From contig NZ_JBNGPA010000002.1 in the NCBI RefSeq assembly GCF_050589845.1, forward strand, positions 1 through 64,000: 64,000 nt of DNA, in the 5' to 3' direction. The notes beneath the pieces are model-generated. The model had not been told where the DNA came from. It worked only from the letters and a program-made list of their open reading frames with translations, and did not search any database. The position numbers and the translations under genes are program-made. This DNA comes from Carboxylicivirga agarovorans. GTDB taxonomy: Bacteria > Bacteroidota > Bacteroidia > Bacteroidales > Marinilabiliaceae. Below, in pieces: positions 8,275-17,836 of the stretch (position 1 is the stretch's first letter; each line of letters begins with the position of its first letter).

Positions 8275-9774
8275 ATGAATCAACTTCGGACAGGGGCTGC
8301 GCTTTCCTATCTAACTATTATAATCACCAATCTTGTCGGGTTACTATTAACACCTTATATAATTCGTATGCTTCAGGCAGATGAATATGGATTATATACT
8401 TTAATAGGCTCTTTCGTTGGTTATCTGACACTATTAGATTTCGGTCTTAATAATACTATTGTGCGCTTTGTTGCCAAATACAGAGCTGAAGGGGATGCCA
8501 AAGGGGAAGCCGAATTTCTTGGGATGAGTTTGATATTCTATGTTGTAATATCAACGATATTGGTTTGCATTGGAATTGTATTTTACTATAACCTGGAATG
8601 GATATTCAGTAAATCAATGGATCCGGAACAAATTGATAAAGCCAAAATAATGGTGTTAATTCTGGTTTTTAATTTGGCTGTAACGTTACCAGGAAACTCT
8701 TTTCAGGCAATATCTTCAGGTTATGAGAAATTCATATTTCCCAGAGCCGCCAGTATAATAAAATATTTGATCCGTTCAGTTACCGTTGTTGTCATTTTAT
8801 ACTACGGAGCTAAAGCAGTTGAAATAGTTATTTTAGATACAGTAATGAACTTGTTGTTGATCATTTCAAATGGGTTCTACGTCTTTAAAATACTCAAAGT
8901 AAAAGTTTCCTTTAAGCAGATTCAAAAACCCATGTTGTATACTGTATTTAGTTATTCAATATGGATTTTTGTTTTTGCTCTGGTGCGTCAGTTTCAGTGG
9001 AAAGGAGGGCAGATGGTGTTAGGTATTATGACGGATACTACTACAGTGGCAATTCTCGCAGTAGGCATCATGTTAGGATCATATTACGGAGCCTTTTCCA
9101 GTGCCATTACGAGTGTTTTTTTACCAAGAGCTACGAAAATGGCAGTAGATAATGCCAGCGGTGAGGAATTAACAAGCATGATGATCAGAATCGGGCGTCT
9201 TTCTTTTTTTGTGTTATTATACATTTTTGGAGCGTTCTTATTGTACGGAAAGCAGTTTGTGTTATTGTGGGTTGGCGATGAATTTACTGAAGCGTGGCAA
9301 ATTGCCCTATTAATTATGATTGCCTATACGGTTCCGCTTGTTCAGGGTTTCGGGAATTCCATACTTGAGGCAAAGGCTAAATTAAGATTTAAAGCGATAA
9401 TTTATGTGTCCTTTGTGGTAATCGGAGTTTTACTGGGTGCATTGCTTGTTCCTAAGTATGGTGCAACAGGTATGGTAGCAGGTAATGTTATTGGCTGGAT
9501 GATTTCACAGAATATAATGAACTTTTATTACCATAAGGCAATAAGAATCAATATTATAAGGTTTTTCAAAGAACTTGTAGATAAGAATTTATTAAGCATG
9601 GCATTTATAATGCTGGTCGGCGTTGGAATTACAATGTTACCAGGTGACGGATGGATGATATTCATCTTGAAAAGTGCACTTTACTCACTTACTTATTTTG
9701 CTGTCATGTATCGTTTTGGAATGCATGTGTATGAAGTTGATTTAATAAAAAGTGTCATCAAAAGAAAAAGGTAA
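8275..9774 (+). CDS. Wzx-type polysaccharide flippase (MOP superfamily)
   Basis: A 499-residue, very hydrophobic protein with about 12-14 membrane helices. The N-terminus (LSYLTIIITNLVGLLLTPYI, then DEYGLYTLIGSF) is typical of RfbX/Wzx proteins. It would flip undecaprenyl-diphosphate-linked repeat units from the cytoplasmic to the periplasmic face. It is the first gene of the long plus-strand polysaccharide locus, and the EpsG-like polymerase gene downstream supports a Wzy-dependent pathway. Length is normal for the family. Confidence 0.9.
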   Translation: MNQLRTGAALSYLTIIITNLVGLLLTPYIIRMLQADEYGLYTLIGSFVGYLTLLDFGLNNTIVRFVAKYRAEGDAKGEAEFLGMSLIFYVVISTILVCIGIVFYYNLEWIFSKSMDPEQIDKAKIMVLILVFNLAVTLPGNSFQAISSGYEKFIFPRAASIIKYLIRSVTVVVILYYGAKAVEIVILDTVMNLLLIISNGFYVFKILKVKVSFKQIQKPMLYTVFSYSIWIFVFALVRQFQWKGGQMVLGIMTDTTTVAILAVGIMLGSYYGAFSSAITSVFLPRATKMAVDNASGEELTSMMIRIGRLSFFVLLYIFGAFLLYGKQFVLLWVGDEFTEAWQIALLIMIAYTVPLVQGFGNSILEAKAKLRFKAIIYVSFVVIGVLLGALLVPKYGATGMVAGNVIGWMISQNIMNFYYHKAIRINIIRFFKELVDKNLLSMAFIMLVGVGITMLPGDGWMIFILKSALYSLTYFAVMYRFGMHVYEVDLIKSVIKRKR

Positions 9775-9801
9775 ATCAATTGTTAATTTGACAGTAGAAG
9801 A

Positions 9802-11079
9802 ATGATCGTTCTTGATGAAATATTGATTGAAAACAGTGGAAAAACTGTTGTTTACAATTACTCGGTTGATGATAAGTATGCAATTTACTTTAATAGTGAG
9901 GATCCCTATTTTGTAGAATACGAAAAAGATGTGTCCTCTGTGCCTAAGAGTATATTATGCGTTCCTTTTCTGGTTAATTTCCTGCCAATTGCATGGTTTC
10001 TTGATATTGATATTCAATGTGCAGAAGTAGATAAAGCGTTCATTGAATCAGTGATTCCTATTAAAAAGGAATTTCAAAGAATGTATCCGGAATTTCAGTT
10101 AAAAGGAAATTTATGGGTTGAAAAGCCGATAGTTCAGGAGAATGCAAAGTCGACTTACGCTGCAATGTTGTTTAGCGGGGGTGTGGATGCAGTATCGACC
10201 CTTGTCAGGCACGCCGACAAGAAGATGGCGCTGTTTTCTGTATGGGGAGCTGATATTTCATTAAGTGAGGCAGACAAATGGAATGATCTGGTTAATTATA
10301 ACAAGGATCAGAACTACCTTACAGATAATCCCAAGTATTACATCAAGTCGAATCTTCGTTCGTTTTACAGCTATAAACTCGAGCAGAAGTTGAATATAGA
10401 GTGGTGGGGCAAAGTTCAGCATGGCATGGCATTATTGGGTGTTTGTGCTCCATTGTGTCACCTTTTAAATATTACTACACTATATATTGGATCAACCCAT
10501 ACTAAATTAACGCAAATAAGCTGGGGCTCAAACCCTGTGACAGATGAATTGCTAAAGTGGAGCAACACATCTATTGTTCATGAATGCTATGATTTAACCC
10601 GCTTAAAAAAAATAGAGTCTATCATTGATTATGCCAGGCTTATTGAAGATGAGGTGCAGTTGAGAGTTTGTTATTCGGAACGCAGGGATCAATTAAACTG
10701 TAGCTTTTGCGAAAAGTGTTTAAGAACCATTATGGCAATAGTTCTAAGCGGTGATAACCCAAATTTGTATGGTTTTAATGTCAACGAATCATTTTATGAC
10801 TTGGTTAAAAAGCATGTCAACGGAGGTATTAAAACCAAAGGTGTATTAAACCATTGGCTTGGTTTACAAAAAAAGTCTCTTGAAAGTGAAAATGTATATG
10901 TTTTTAAAGATAAGGCAAGTGAAGAGGAAGTTCTTAAGTGGTTTGCCAATGTTACGCTAAAACTTCCTGATGAAAGTAAGTTAAAGATGATTCTTAGAAA
11001 GCATAAATCTAACATCATTAACAGGTTCCCAGGGATATTTAATTTTTATATGAAATTTCGATTAAAGCTAGTAAAATGA
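9802..11079 (+). CDS. QueC-like PP-loop protein with Cys cluster, unknown role
   Basis: A 425-residue protein. Around residue 125 it has FSGGVDAVST, a PP-loop (SGGxD) motif of N-type ATP pyrophosphatases, with Ala where Ser is usual. Near residue 300 it has LNCSFCEKCLRT, a CxxCxxC cluster like the zinc site of QueC-type enzymes. Family knowledge suggests adenylation of a carboxylate or amide for ligation, amidation or thiolation. The last 4 nt overlap the pyruvyltransferase start (ATGA), so the two are translationally coupled and probably act on the same residue of the glycan. The specific reaction is not known. It may act on a sugar or an amino acid rather than on a deazapurine. Confidence 0.75.
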   Translation: MIVLDEILIENSGKTVVYNYSVDDKYAIYFNSEDPYFVEYEKDVSSVPKSILCVPFLVNFLPIAWFLDIDIQCAEVDKAFIESVIPIKKEFQRMYPEFQLKGNLWVEKPIVQENAKSTYAAMLFSGGVDAVSTLVRHADKKMALFSVWGADISLSEADKWNDLVNYNKDQNYLTDNPKYYIKSNLRSFYSYKLEQKLNIEWWGKVQHGMALLGVCAPLCHLLNITTLYIGSTHTKLTQISWGSNPVTDELLKWSNTSIVHECYDLTRLKKIESIIDYARLIEDEVQLRVCYSERRDQLNCSFCEKCLRTIMAIVLSGDNPNLYGFNVNESFYDLVKKHVNGGIKTKGVLNHWLGLQKKSLESENVYVFKDKASEEEVLKWFANVTLKLPDESKLKMILRKHKSNIINRFPGIFNFYMKFRLKLVK

Positions 11080-12041
11080 AGAATGCATTACTAACCTATC
11101 AGGAAGGAAAATTCACCTATAATTTAGGAGATTACGTGCAAAGCCTGGCTGCCCGGCAGTTTCATGCTGATTCACCATTTCTGATTAACAGGGAGAAGCT
11201 GAATCAATACGATGGAGATAAGGTGAAGCTTATCATGAATGGTTGGTTTACCCATAATTTGAGAAACTGGATTCCATCACAAGATATTGATCCTCTTTTT
11301 GTGTCTTTTCATTTAAACTCAAGTGCAGCCCCATTCTTGTTAGATGACAATAGTGTATCTTATTTAAAAGAGCATGCGCCGATTGGTTGCCGGGATAAAT
11401 TTACCGTCGAGTTGTTAAAAGAAAAAGGAGTCGATGCTTATTTTACAGGGTGTCTGACGCTAACACTGGATAACTATGCCGTTCCCGACACTGAAAGAGG
11501 GGATGATATATATATTGTTGAACCTTTTTTTAATTACCCAACATTTAAGACTGTAACAACTGAACCTAAACAGTTTTTAAGAAGTGTGTTAAATGGAGAT
11601 GTATTTAAGATCTTTAAAAAAAGAAGGTTTATAAAAAAGATAATAGATAAAGACTTGTTGAAAACGGCTAAGTTCAGAAGACATGTACTGCCTAATATAG
11701 GAGAATCAGATATTGAAAAATTTGAACTTGCAGAAACTTATCTGAAAGAATATGCCAAAGCTAAGCTTGTGATAACCTCAAGAATTCATTGTGCACTACC
11801 TTGTTTAGCAATGGGTACGCCTGTTATTTTTATTCATTCATTTAATTCAGAGGTTGATACCTGTCGTTTCGAAGGTATTATTGATTTATTCAACCGGATT
11901 GATGTAGATGAAAAGGGAAATACTAAAAATAACTTCAATCTGAACGGTTTGATAAATAAGGATACGAGTGTTAAAAACAAAAATTTGCACTTAAATATGG
12001 CAGCAGAACTAAAGAAAAAATGTGAACTGTTCATGAATTAG
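11076..12041 (+). CDS. Polysaccharide pyruvyl transferase family protein
   Basis: A 321-residue protein of the CsaB/WcaK-type polysaccharide pyruvyl transferase family. Recognisable segments are NLGDYVQSLAARQF near the N-terminus, APIGCRDKFTVELL with FTGCLTLTL in the middle, and the conserved ITSRIHCALPCLAMGTPVIF near the C-terminus. Members use phosphoenolpyruvate to place a ketal pyruvate on hexoses, adding negative charge. It overlaps the PP-loop gene by 4 nt. The exact acceptor sugar cannot be deduced. Some members of the family have other transfer roles, so pyruvylation is likely but not certain. Confidence 0.85.
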   Translation: MKNALLTYQEGKFTYNLGDYVQSLAARQFHADSPFLINREKLNQYDGDKVKLIMNGWFTHNLRNWIPSQDIDPLFVSFHLNSSAAPFLLDDNSVSYLKEHAPIGCRDKFTVELLKEKGVDAYFTGCLTLTLDNYAVPDTERGDDIYIVEPFFNYPTFKTVTTEPKQFLRSVLNGDVFKIFKKRRFIKKIIDKDLLKTAKFRRHVLPNIGESDIEKFELAETYLKEYAKAKLVITSRIHCALPCLAMGTPVIFIHSFNSEVDTCRFEGIIDLFNRIDVDEKGNTKNNFNLNGLINKDTSVKNKNLHLNMAAELKKKCELFMN

Positions 12042-12108
12042 TAGGACTGATTAATTCATGGTATTTATTAATGTTGTTTAGGATCTTTAGCTAGTTATAC
12101 AGATTGAT

Positions 12109-13203
12109 ATGTCAAAAAAACTGTTGTATATAACCAATCAGGTTTGCGGAGCCGGAGGCTTAGAAAGAGTTCTTTCTATAAAAGCTACCTACTTTGCTGA
12201 AAGTATGGATTACAAGGTTCATATTTTAACGCTTAACCAAAAAGGTATAGACAACTTCTACAATTTTAGTTCTAAAATTGAATTTCATGATGTTAGGGTT
12301 AGGGGTAATGCTTTCAGTTACTTCCTGAAGTATAGAAACGGCATACTTTCTACCATCAACAAAGTGAATCCGGATGTTATTTGTGTTTGTGATGATGGTT
12401 TAAAAGGATTGTTTGTACCTCTGTTATACAATAGAAAGATCCCTGTTGTTTATGAACGACATACTGTAAAAAGAGCTTTTCACAGTAAAAAGCTTAGCAG
12501 TAAGTTATGGAATAAAATTCTGGATAAAGTGGCTGACTACGGAAGTCGTTTATATGATCAATTTGTAGTTTTGACAATCCAAAATTCACAAGAGTGGCCC
12601 AAAGCTAAAGTTAAAGTCATACCAAATCCCAACCCTTTTAACCCAAAGACAAAATCTTCACTAAAAAATAAAAAGGTTATTAGTGTTGGAACAATGAGTC
12701 ATGTTAAGGGATTTGATTTGCTATTGGAAGCATGGAAACTTGTTGTTGATCAGCATCCGGACTGGCATTTGGAAATTTATGGCAAACCGGTATTGAAAGA
12801 GGAATTAGAACAATATGCTGAATCCTTACGAATTGAAAACAATGTTAATTTTTACGGACCTGTAAAGAATATTGAGGAAAAATATACCGATGCATCGATT
12901 TACACTTTATCGTCGAGGTATGAGGGATTTGGGATGGTGTTAATTGAGGCAATGGCGTGCGGAGTGCCTTGTGTATCATTTAACTGTCCACATGGTCCAG
13001 GAGATATTATTAGAAATAATGAAGATGGTTTCTTAATTACCAATGGACATGTAGAAGAGTTTGCTTCAGCAATAATTAACCTGATTAAAGATGAAGATTT
13101 GAGGTTAGAGATGGGGAGAAATGCAGTTATAAATGCTCAGAGGTATTCAATTGATGAAATTGGAAGGGAATGGGTGTCTCTCTTTAATCAAATTAAAAAT
13201 TAG
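12109..13203 (+). CDS. Glycosyltransferase, GT4-like
   Basis: A 364-residue retaining glycosyltransferase of GT-B fold. The N-terminal GAGGLERVLSIKA loop and the C-terminal nucleotide-sugar motif SRYEGFGMVLIEAMACGVP (E-x7-E) are typical of GT4. It is cytoplasmic or membrane-associated and adds one sugar of the repeat unit. It begins 67 nt after the pyruvyltransferase gene and is separated from the next glycosyltransferase by 6 nt, so they are co-transcribed. Confidence 0.9.
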   Translation: MSKKLLYITNQVCGAGGLERVLSIKATYFAESMDYKVHILTLNQKGIDNFYNFSSKIEFHDVRVRGNAFSYFLKYRNGILSTINKVNPDVICVCDDGLKGLFVPLLYNRKIPVVYERHTVKRAFHSKKLSSKLWNKILDKVADYGSRLYDQFVVLTIQNSQEWPKAKVKVIPNPNPFNPKTKSSLKNKKVISVGTMSHVKGFDLLLEAWKLVVDQHPDWHLEIYGKPVLKEELEQYAESLRIENNVNFYGPVKNIEEKYTDASIYTLSSRYEGFGMVLIEAMACGVPCVSFNCPHGPGDIIRNNEDGFLITNGHVEEFASAIINLIKDEDLRLEMGRNAVINAQRYSIDEIGREWVSLFNQIKN

Positions 13204-13209
13204 ATCATT

Positions 13210-14409
13210 ATGAAGAAGAGGATATTTATTTCGACATGTTACATGCAGATTGGAGGGGTTGAGCGAAGTTTACTTGGATTGTTGAATAGTATTGACTACA
13301 GTAAGTATGAGGTAGATCTGTTTATTCAAAATCACTCTGGTGAGTTTATGGATATGATACCTGATAGTGTTAATGTTTTGCCTGAAATAAAGCGATATAA
13401 ATCCTTGTCAACTCCTATTGTAGGATTATTTAAACAAGGAAGCGTATTAATAGGGATTACAAGACTGCTGGCAAGGTTTCATACTCAATTATTTAAGAAG
13501 CTAAATAAATTGACTGAAAATTATTCATCAACTACTTATGTTGCAAAATATGCCATGCCATTTCTTCCAAGTCTGTTCACATATGGAGAATATGACTTAG
13601 CAATAAGTTTTCTGATACCTCATAATATTGTTCTTAAAAAAGTAAAGGCGAAACATAAAATTGCCTGGATTCACTCTGACTATTCTTTCATTGGATTAGA
13701 TAAAAAAGTGGAATTACCAATCTGGCAGGAATATGATTCCATTGCATCTATATCAGAAGAAGTTTCAAGGGCTTTTTTAGTTCGTTTTCCTTCTTTAAAG
13801 GAGAAATTGGTTTTAATTGAAAACATCCTTTCATCCAGTTTTGTGAGACAGCAAGCGGAGGAGTTTTCTGCTTCATCCGAAATGCCCAGAAAGAATGGTG
13901 AACTTATTTTATGCTCTGTTGGTAGATTTACCGAGCAGAAGAATTTTGTTAACGCAGTACATATTTGCAAATGCCTGCTGAATAAAGGGGTGGATATCAA
14001 ATGGTATTTAGTTGGGTATGGTCCTGACGAAAAGAAAATCGTTGATGAGATTAATAAGTTACAAATGAATGACTTCTTTTTTATTCTAGGAAAGAAGGTT
14101 AACCCATATCCCTATATTCATAACTGCGATATTTATATTCAACCATCTCTTTATGAAGGAAAGGCTGTAACAGTGCGGGAGGCACAGATGTTGTTTAAGC
14201 CTGTTGTCATCACCGATTTTCCCACATCAAAAAGTCAACTTAAAAATGGATATGATGGTGAAATTGTTCCATTGGATAATGAGGGTGCCGCCAAAGGCAT
14301 TTATAACTTTTTAATGGATAAGAATAAACAAGATATGATCATTGAAAACTTGAAGCAGAATGATTTTGGCAATGAAAGTGAAGTGGGTAAGATATACGAT
14401 TTGTGTTAA
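13210..14409 (+). CDS. Glycosyltransferase, GT4-like
   Basis: A 399-residue GT-B glycosyltransferase. The N-terminal loop is QIGGVERSLLGLL. The C-terminal motif PSLYEGKAVTVREAQMLFKP is a variant of the GT4 E-x7-E signature (E...E with V-R-E in place of a small-residue run). It acts in the cytoplasm on the lipid-linked repeat unit. It ends 79 nt before the acyltransferase-3 gene. Donor and acceptor are unknown. Confidence 0.87.
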   Translation: MKKRIFISTCYMQIGGVERSLLGLLNSIDYSKYEVDLFIQNHSGEFMDMIPDSVNVLPEIKRYKSLSTPIVGLFKQGSVLIGITRLLARFHTQLFKKLNKLTENYSSTTYVAKYAMPFLPSLFTYGEYDLAISFLIPHNIVLKKVKAKHKIAWIHSDYSFIGLDKKVELPIWQEYDSIASISEEVSRAFLVRFPSLKEKLVLIENILSSSFVRQQAEEFSASSEMPRKNGELILCSVGRFTEQKNFVNAVHICKCLLNKGVDIKWYLVGYGPDEKKIVDEINKLQMNDFFFILGKKVNPYPYIHNCDIYIQPSLYEGKAVTVREAQMLFKPVVITDFPTSKSQLKNGYDGEIVPLDNEGAAKGIYNFLMDKNKQDMIIENLKQNDFGNESEVGKIYDLC

Positions 14410-14488
14410 GGTATAAGTGATTAAAAGAAGAATAGTTAGGTATTAAAGAGATTTATCTGTAAAATTAAAAAGCTACTAATTTAGTTAT

Positions 14489-15529
14489 ATGAATAAGCTA
14501 AATCAACTACAAGCTCTGCGTGGAATTGCAGCCATGTTAGTATGTTGTTTTCATGCAAAAGATTATATCAATTTTCAGTTCCCAATTGGAGATATTTTGT
14601 TTGGGAATGGTACGATTGGTGTGCAGATATTCTTTATTCTTAGTGGATTTATTATGGTTTATACTACTAAAACGTATGATTATAATAACAAATTCAAGAA
14701 TTTTAGAACATTCATGTTGAAGAGAATAATTAGGGTTGTTCCTTTATATTTTGCATTAACAATTGTTTGGCTCGTATTGGTGAATAGATCCATTCTTTTT
14801 ATAAATAATGAAAATCTTTATCCAATTTTAAAAGCCTTGCTTTTTATTCCTTCAGAACAAGAGCCTCCGTTGTATGTAGGGTGGACATTAAATTATGAGA
14901 TGTTTTTCTATTTGATTTTTGGTGTATCATTAATGTTTGGTAAAATAAGATATGCCATGATATATGGAATAATATTATCATTGGTGTTTATTATTCCACA
15001 GTTTTCTACAGTTGATTTTACTTTATCAGCATCCCCTGAATATTTTTCAAATCCATATTTTAATATGGCAACTAATGATCTACTGCTTTATTTTTTGAGT
15101 GGTGTATTTATTGGAAATATTTATGATAAAATAAAAATCAGTAATGCTATTGTATGGTTAATGTTTATAATAAGTATAATAGCCTTTTTACTTCATTATT
15201 TTAATCTACTTGAATTCCTGCAAACAAAGTTATTGATATGCAGTATGCTTATATTTTCTGTGATATTGATGGATGTAAAATTGAACTTAAAGTCAAGTTC
15301 TTTTCTGTCATATCTAGGTGATATCTCATACTCGATTTATTTAATTCATCCAATCGTTATTCTAATAATACGGGGAGTAGTTAAAAAAACGGGATTTGAA
15401 GAGTATTTGTATACTCCATTGGTTTTTGTTTTGATAATAATTGTGACGTTGATTGCCTCTTCAGTAACATATAAATATATTGAAATAAAGTTTACAAGAC
15501 TAATTAAAAATAGCATAGGAATTCATTAA
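14489..15529 (+). CDS. Acyltransferase 3 family membrane protein (OafA-like)
   Basis: A 346-residue integral membrane protein with about ten helices. The N-terminal signature LQALRGIAAMLVCCFHAKDY contains the conserved Arg and His of the acyltransferase-3 family, which moves acetyl or other acyl groups onto sugars across the inner membrane. It most likely O-acetylates the exopolysaccharide. It is the first of two such proteins in this locus (the other is at about 26.1 kb), so at least two acylation sites or acyl types may exist. Confidence 0.9.
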   Translation: MNKLNQLQALRGIAAMLVCCFHAKDYINFQFPIGDILFGNGTIGVQIFFILSGFIMVYTTKTYDYNNKFKNFRTFMLKRIIRVVPLYFALTIVWLVLVNRSILFINNENLYPILKALLFIPSEQEPPLYVGWTLNYEMFFYLIFGVSLMFGKIRYAMIYGIILSLVFIIPQFSTVDFTLSASPEYFSNPYFNMATNDLLLYFLSGVFIGNIYDKIKISNAIVWLMFIISIIAFLLHYFNLLEFLQTKLLICSMLIFSVILMDVKLNLKSSSFLSYLGDISYSIYLIHPIVILIIRGVVKKTGFEEYLYTPLVFVLIIIVTLIASSVTYKYIEIKFTRLIKNSIGIH

Positions 15530-15592
15530 GATCCTTCATCGCATAGCGTGTAAAGCTATGTGAGATAAATGTTTTTGAGGGTGAAAGATCTT
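15528..15592 (+). other. Structured element after the acyltransferase gene
   Basis: The outer helix AAGATC plus TTCA (15528-15538) pairs with TGAA plus GATCTT (15582-15592) across one mismatch. It encloses an inner stem CATAGC/GCTATG (15542-15547 and 15555-15560). There is no terminal T tract. It could be an mRNA stabiliser, an attenuator or a small structured RNA before the polymerase gene. Confidence 0.4.
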
Positions 15593-15650
15593 CCTAAGCA
15601 TATAGATTAAATTCTCGCTAAAAAACTAATTAATTGCTGTTTATTTTGTA

Positions 15651-15698
15651 AACAATTATCCAAGTCCATGATTGTTTCTGGACATCGATAATATTGTT
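15651..15698 (+). other. Second hairpin in the leader of the polymerase gene
   Basis: AACAATTATC (15651-15660) pairs imperfectly with GATAATATTGTT (15687-15698), with an inner GTCCA/TGGAC stem (15664-15668 and 15679-15683). It lies 36 nt upstream of the GTG start at 15735, so it could influence translation of the polymerase. Confidence 0.4.
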
Positions 15699-15734
15699 GA
15701 TTTAATAATTTTTTAAATCCTTTTCATACCTAAA

Positions 15735-16829
15735 GTGAGTCTGATACCATTAGAATATTATACAGAGGTATTTATCAATGCCGTTTTAATCATCTCAATT
15801 ATTGTTTTAGTTCATACAAGTGGTAATACCGGATATGAGGTTAGGTCGCGGAGGTTTAATTTAGCCGCTGTTTTTTTTGTATTTATCCTGTTGTTACTTT
15901 ATATGGGGCTTCGCCCTATTAGCGGTTATTATTTTGGTGACATGTTAACTTATGCGCGGAACTTTGAAACCTTAACAAGTGGAGGCTTTGTTCGTGAAAA
16001 AGATCTGGGCTTTTCGTTATTATTTAAATTCTCCTCAATGATAATGAGTGTTGAATGGTTCTTCTTACTGTGTGCATTCCTATATATTTTACCTTTATAC
16101 ATAGCGGTCAGGCGTTGGCATCATGACTATGCCTTTTTAGCTTTTTTAGCATTGATAGGAAGTTTCTCATTCTGGGGGTATGGAACAAATGGAATAAGAG
16201 CAGGTTTAGCATCTTCTTTCTTTATTTGCGCATTATCGTATCGAAAGAATATACCAGTAATGATTGGGTGGCTAATTCTGTCTTTATCATTTCATAAATC
16301 AATGATACTGCCCATATTAGCATTTGCATTGACTTTTATATATAATAAACCCAAAACGTATTTACTTGGATGGTTCGTCGCAATTGTACTATCTGCAAGC
16401 ATGGGAAGCTTTTGGGAAAACTTATTTATGGGCTTGGGTTTAAGTGATGATCGCTTCTCTAATTATTTGAGCAATACAGAAAACCTCCATCAATTCTCAA
16501 GAACAGGATTTCGCTGGGATTTTCTCTTATACAGCTCTGTAGCCGTTGTAGTCGGATATTTATATATCGCAAAATTCAAGTTTAAAGATAAGTTTTACCA
16601 CCAATTGTATAATACCTATGTGATATGCAACGCTTTTTGGATCATGGTGATAAGGGTAGCATTTTCAAATCGTTTTGCTTATCTGTCATGGTTTATGATG
16701 GCCTTAGTCATCGTCTATCCTTTGTTAAAGCATAAGATGTTTCGATTACAATACTCCAAAATAGGTTATGTATTGTTCATATATATCGGCTTCACATATG
16801 TAATGTATTACTTACTAGTGGCCAGGTGA
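15735..16829 (+). CDS. Wzy-like polysaccharide polymerase (EpsG family)
   Basis: A 364-residue polytopic membrane protein with about ten helices. The conserved YMGLRPISGYYFGDMLTYAR segment near residues 55-75 is typical of EpsG-type polymerases, as is GYGTNGIRAGLASSFFICAL in the middle. It would join lipid-linked repeat units in the periplasm. The start is a GTG. A leader of about 205 nt with two hairpins separates it from the previous gene, the longest gap of the locus's first half. Confidence 0.82.
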   Translation: MSLIPLEYYTEVFINAVLIISIIVLVHTSGNTGYEVRSRRFNLAAVFFVFILLLLYMGLRPISGYYFGDMLTYARNFETLTSGGFVREKDLGFSLLFKFSSMIMSVEWFFLLCAFLYILPLYIAVRRWHHDYAFLAFLALIGSFSFWGYGTNGIRAGLASSFFICALSYRKNIPVMIGWLILSLSFHKSMILPILAFALTFIYNKPKTYLLGWFVAIVLSASMGSFWENLFMGLGLSDDRFSNYLSNTENLHQFSRTGFRWDFLLYSSVAVVVGYLYIAKFKFKDKFYHQLYNTYVICNAFWIMVIRVAFSNRFAYLSWFMMALVIVYPLLKHKMFRLQYSKIGYVLFIYIGFTYVMYYLLVAR

Positions 16830-16877
16830 TCAATTATTTAATTGGGTAAATATTTATAAAATATAAAACTTTATAAG

Positions 16878-17774
16878 ATGACTAAACAACTGACCGTTTT
16901 CACACCAAGCTTTAATCGAGCCTATTTACTACCAAATCTGTACAATAGTTTAGTACGACAAACCAGTAAAGATTTTGCATGGTTAATTGTAGATGACGGC
17001 AGTAGTGATGGTACAGAGGAATTGGTTCAAAAGTGGATTGATGAGAATAAAGTTGAGATATTATATAAATATCAGGATAATCTTGGTATGCATGGTGCTC
17101 ATAATACAGCTTATGAATTGATAGAAACAGAATTGAATGTTTGTATTGACTCAGATGATTATATGCCAGATAATGCAGTGGAACTGATTTTAGATACCTG
17201 GAGCAAAAATAAAGATGATAAGTATGCTGGTATATTAGGGCTTGACTGCTATAAAAATGGTCAAGTTGTTTCATCAAGAAAGTTCCCGGAAGAATTGAAA
17301 AGTGGTAAGTATTTCGAATTAAAAAGCAGGTTTGGTCTAAAAGGAGATATAAAGTTTGTTTACCGGACAGATGTCATTAAGAAATATCCTGCATATCCAA
17401 TATTCAAAGAAGAAAAGTTTGTGCCGCTGAACTACAAATATTTATTGATTGATCAGGACTATGATATGCTTTTTTTAAACGAATTCCTATGTGTTGTTGA
17501 ATATATGGAAGATGGTTCAAGCAGAAATATCATTAAACAATACCTTAAAAACCCAAAGGGATTTGAACATGAGCGAAAAGTACGTATGAAGTATGCGTAT
17601 TCATTAAAGGAAAGGTTTAGGAATGCGATTCATTATGTGTCATGTTCAATTCAATTAAAAAATGGACGTTTTCTTTCTGACAGCACAAATGTTTTGCTAA
17701 CGATACTGGCAATACCATTGGGAATAGCATTGAATGTATATATAAGAACTACTAACCGAAAAGGATGGATGTAA
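16878..17774 (+). CDS. Glycosyltransferase family 2
   Basis: A 298-residue GT-A glycosyltransferase. The nucleotide-binding start TVFTPSFNRAYLLPNLYNSL, the motif LIVDDGSSDGT and the metal-binding DSDD are all visible. The C-terminal third has a hydrophobic stretch that may bind the membrane. It adds a sugar to the growing lipid-linked unit. It overlaps the next reading frame only if the most upstream start of that gene is used. Confidence 0.9.
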   Translation: MTKQLTVFTPSFNRAYLLPNLYNSLVRQTSKDFAWLIVDDGSSDGTEELVQKWIDENKVEILYKYQDNLGMHGAHNTAYELIETELNVCIDSDDYMPDNAVELILDTWSKNKDDKYAGILGLDCYKNGQVVSSRKFPEELKSGKYFELKSRFGLKGDIKFVYRTDVIKKYPAYPIFKEEKFVPLNYKYLLIDQDYDMLFLNEFLCVVEYMEDGSSRNIIKQYLKNPKGFEHERKVRMKYAYSLKERFRNAIHYVSCSIQLKNGRFLSDSTNVLLTILAIPLGIALNVYIRTTNRKGWM

Positions 17775-17836
17775 AAGCAGAGCCGGTATTAATTGAGGAT
17801 CAGAATCACAAGAAATCAAATAATGCTTTAAGCGAG

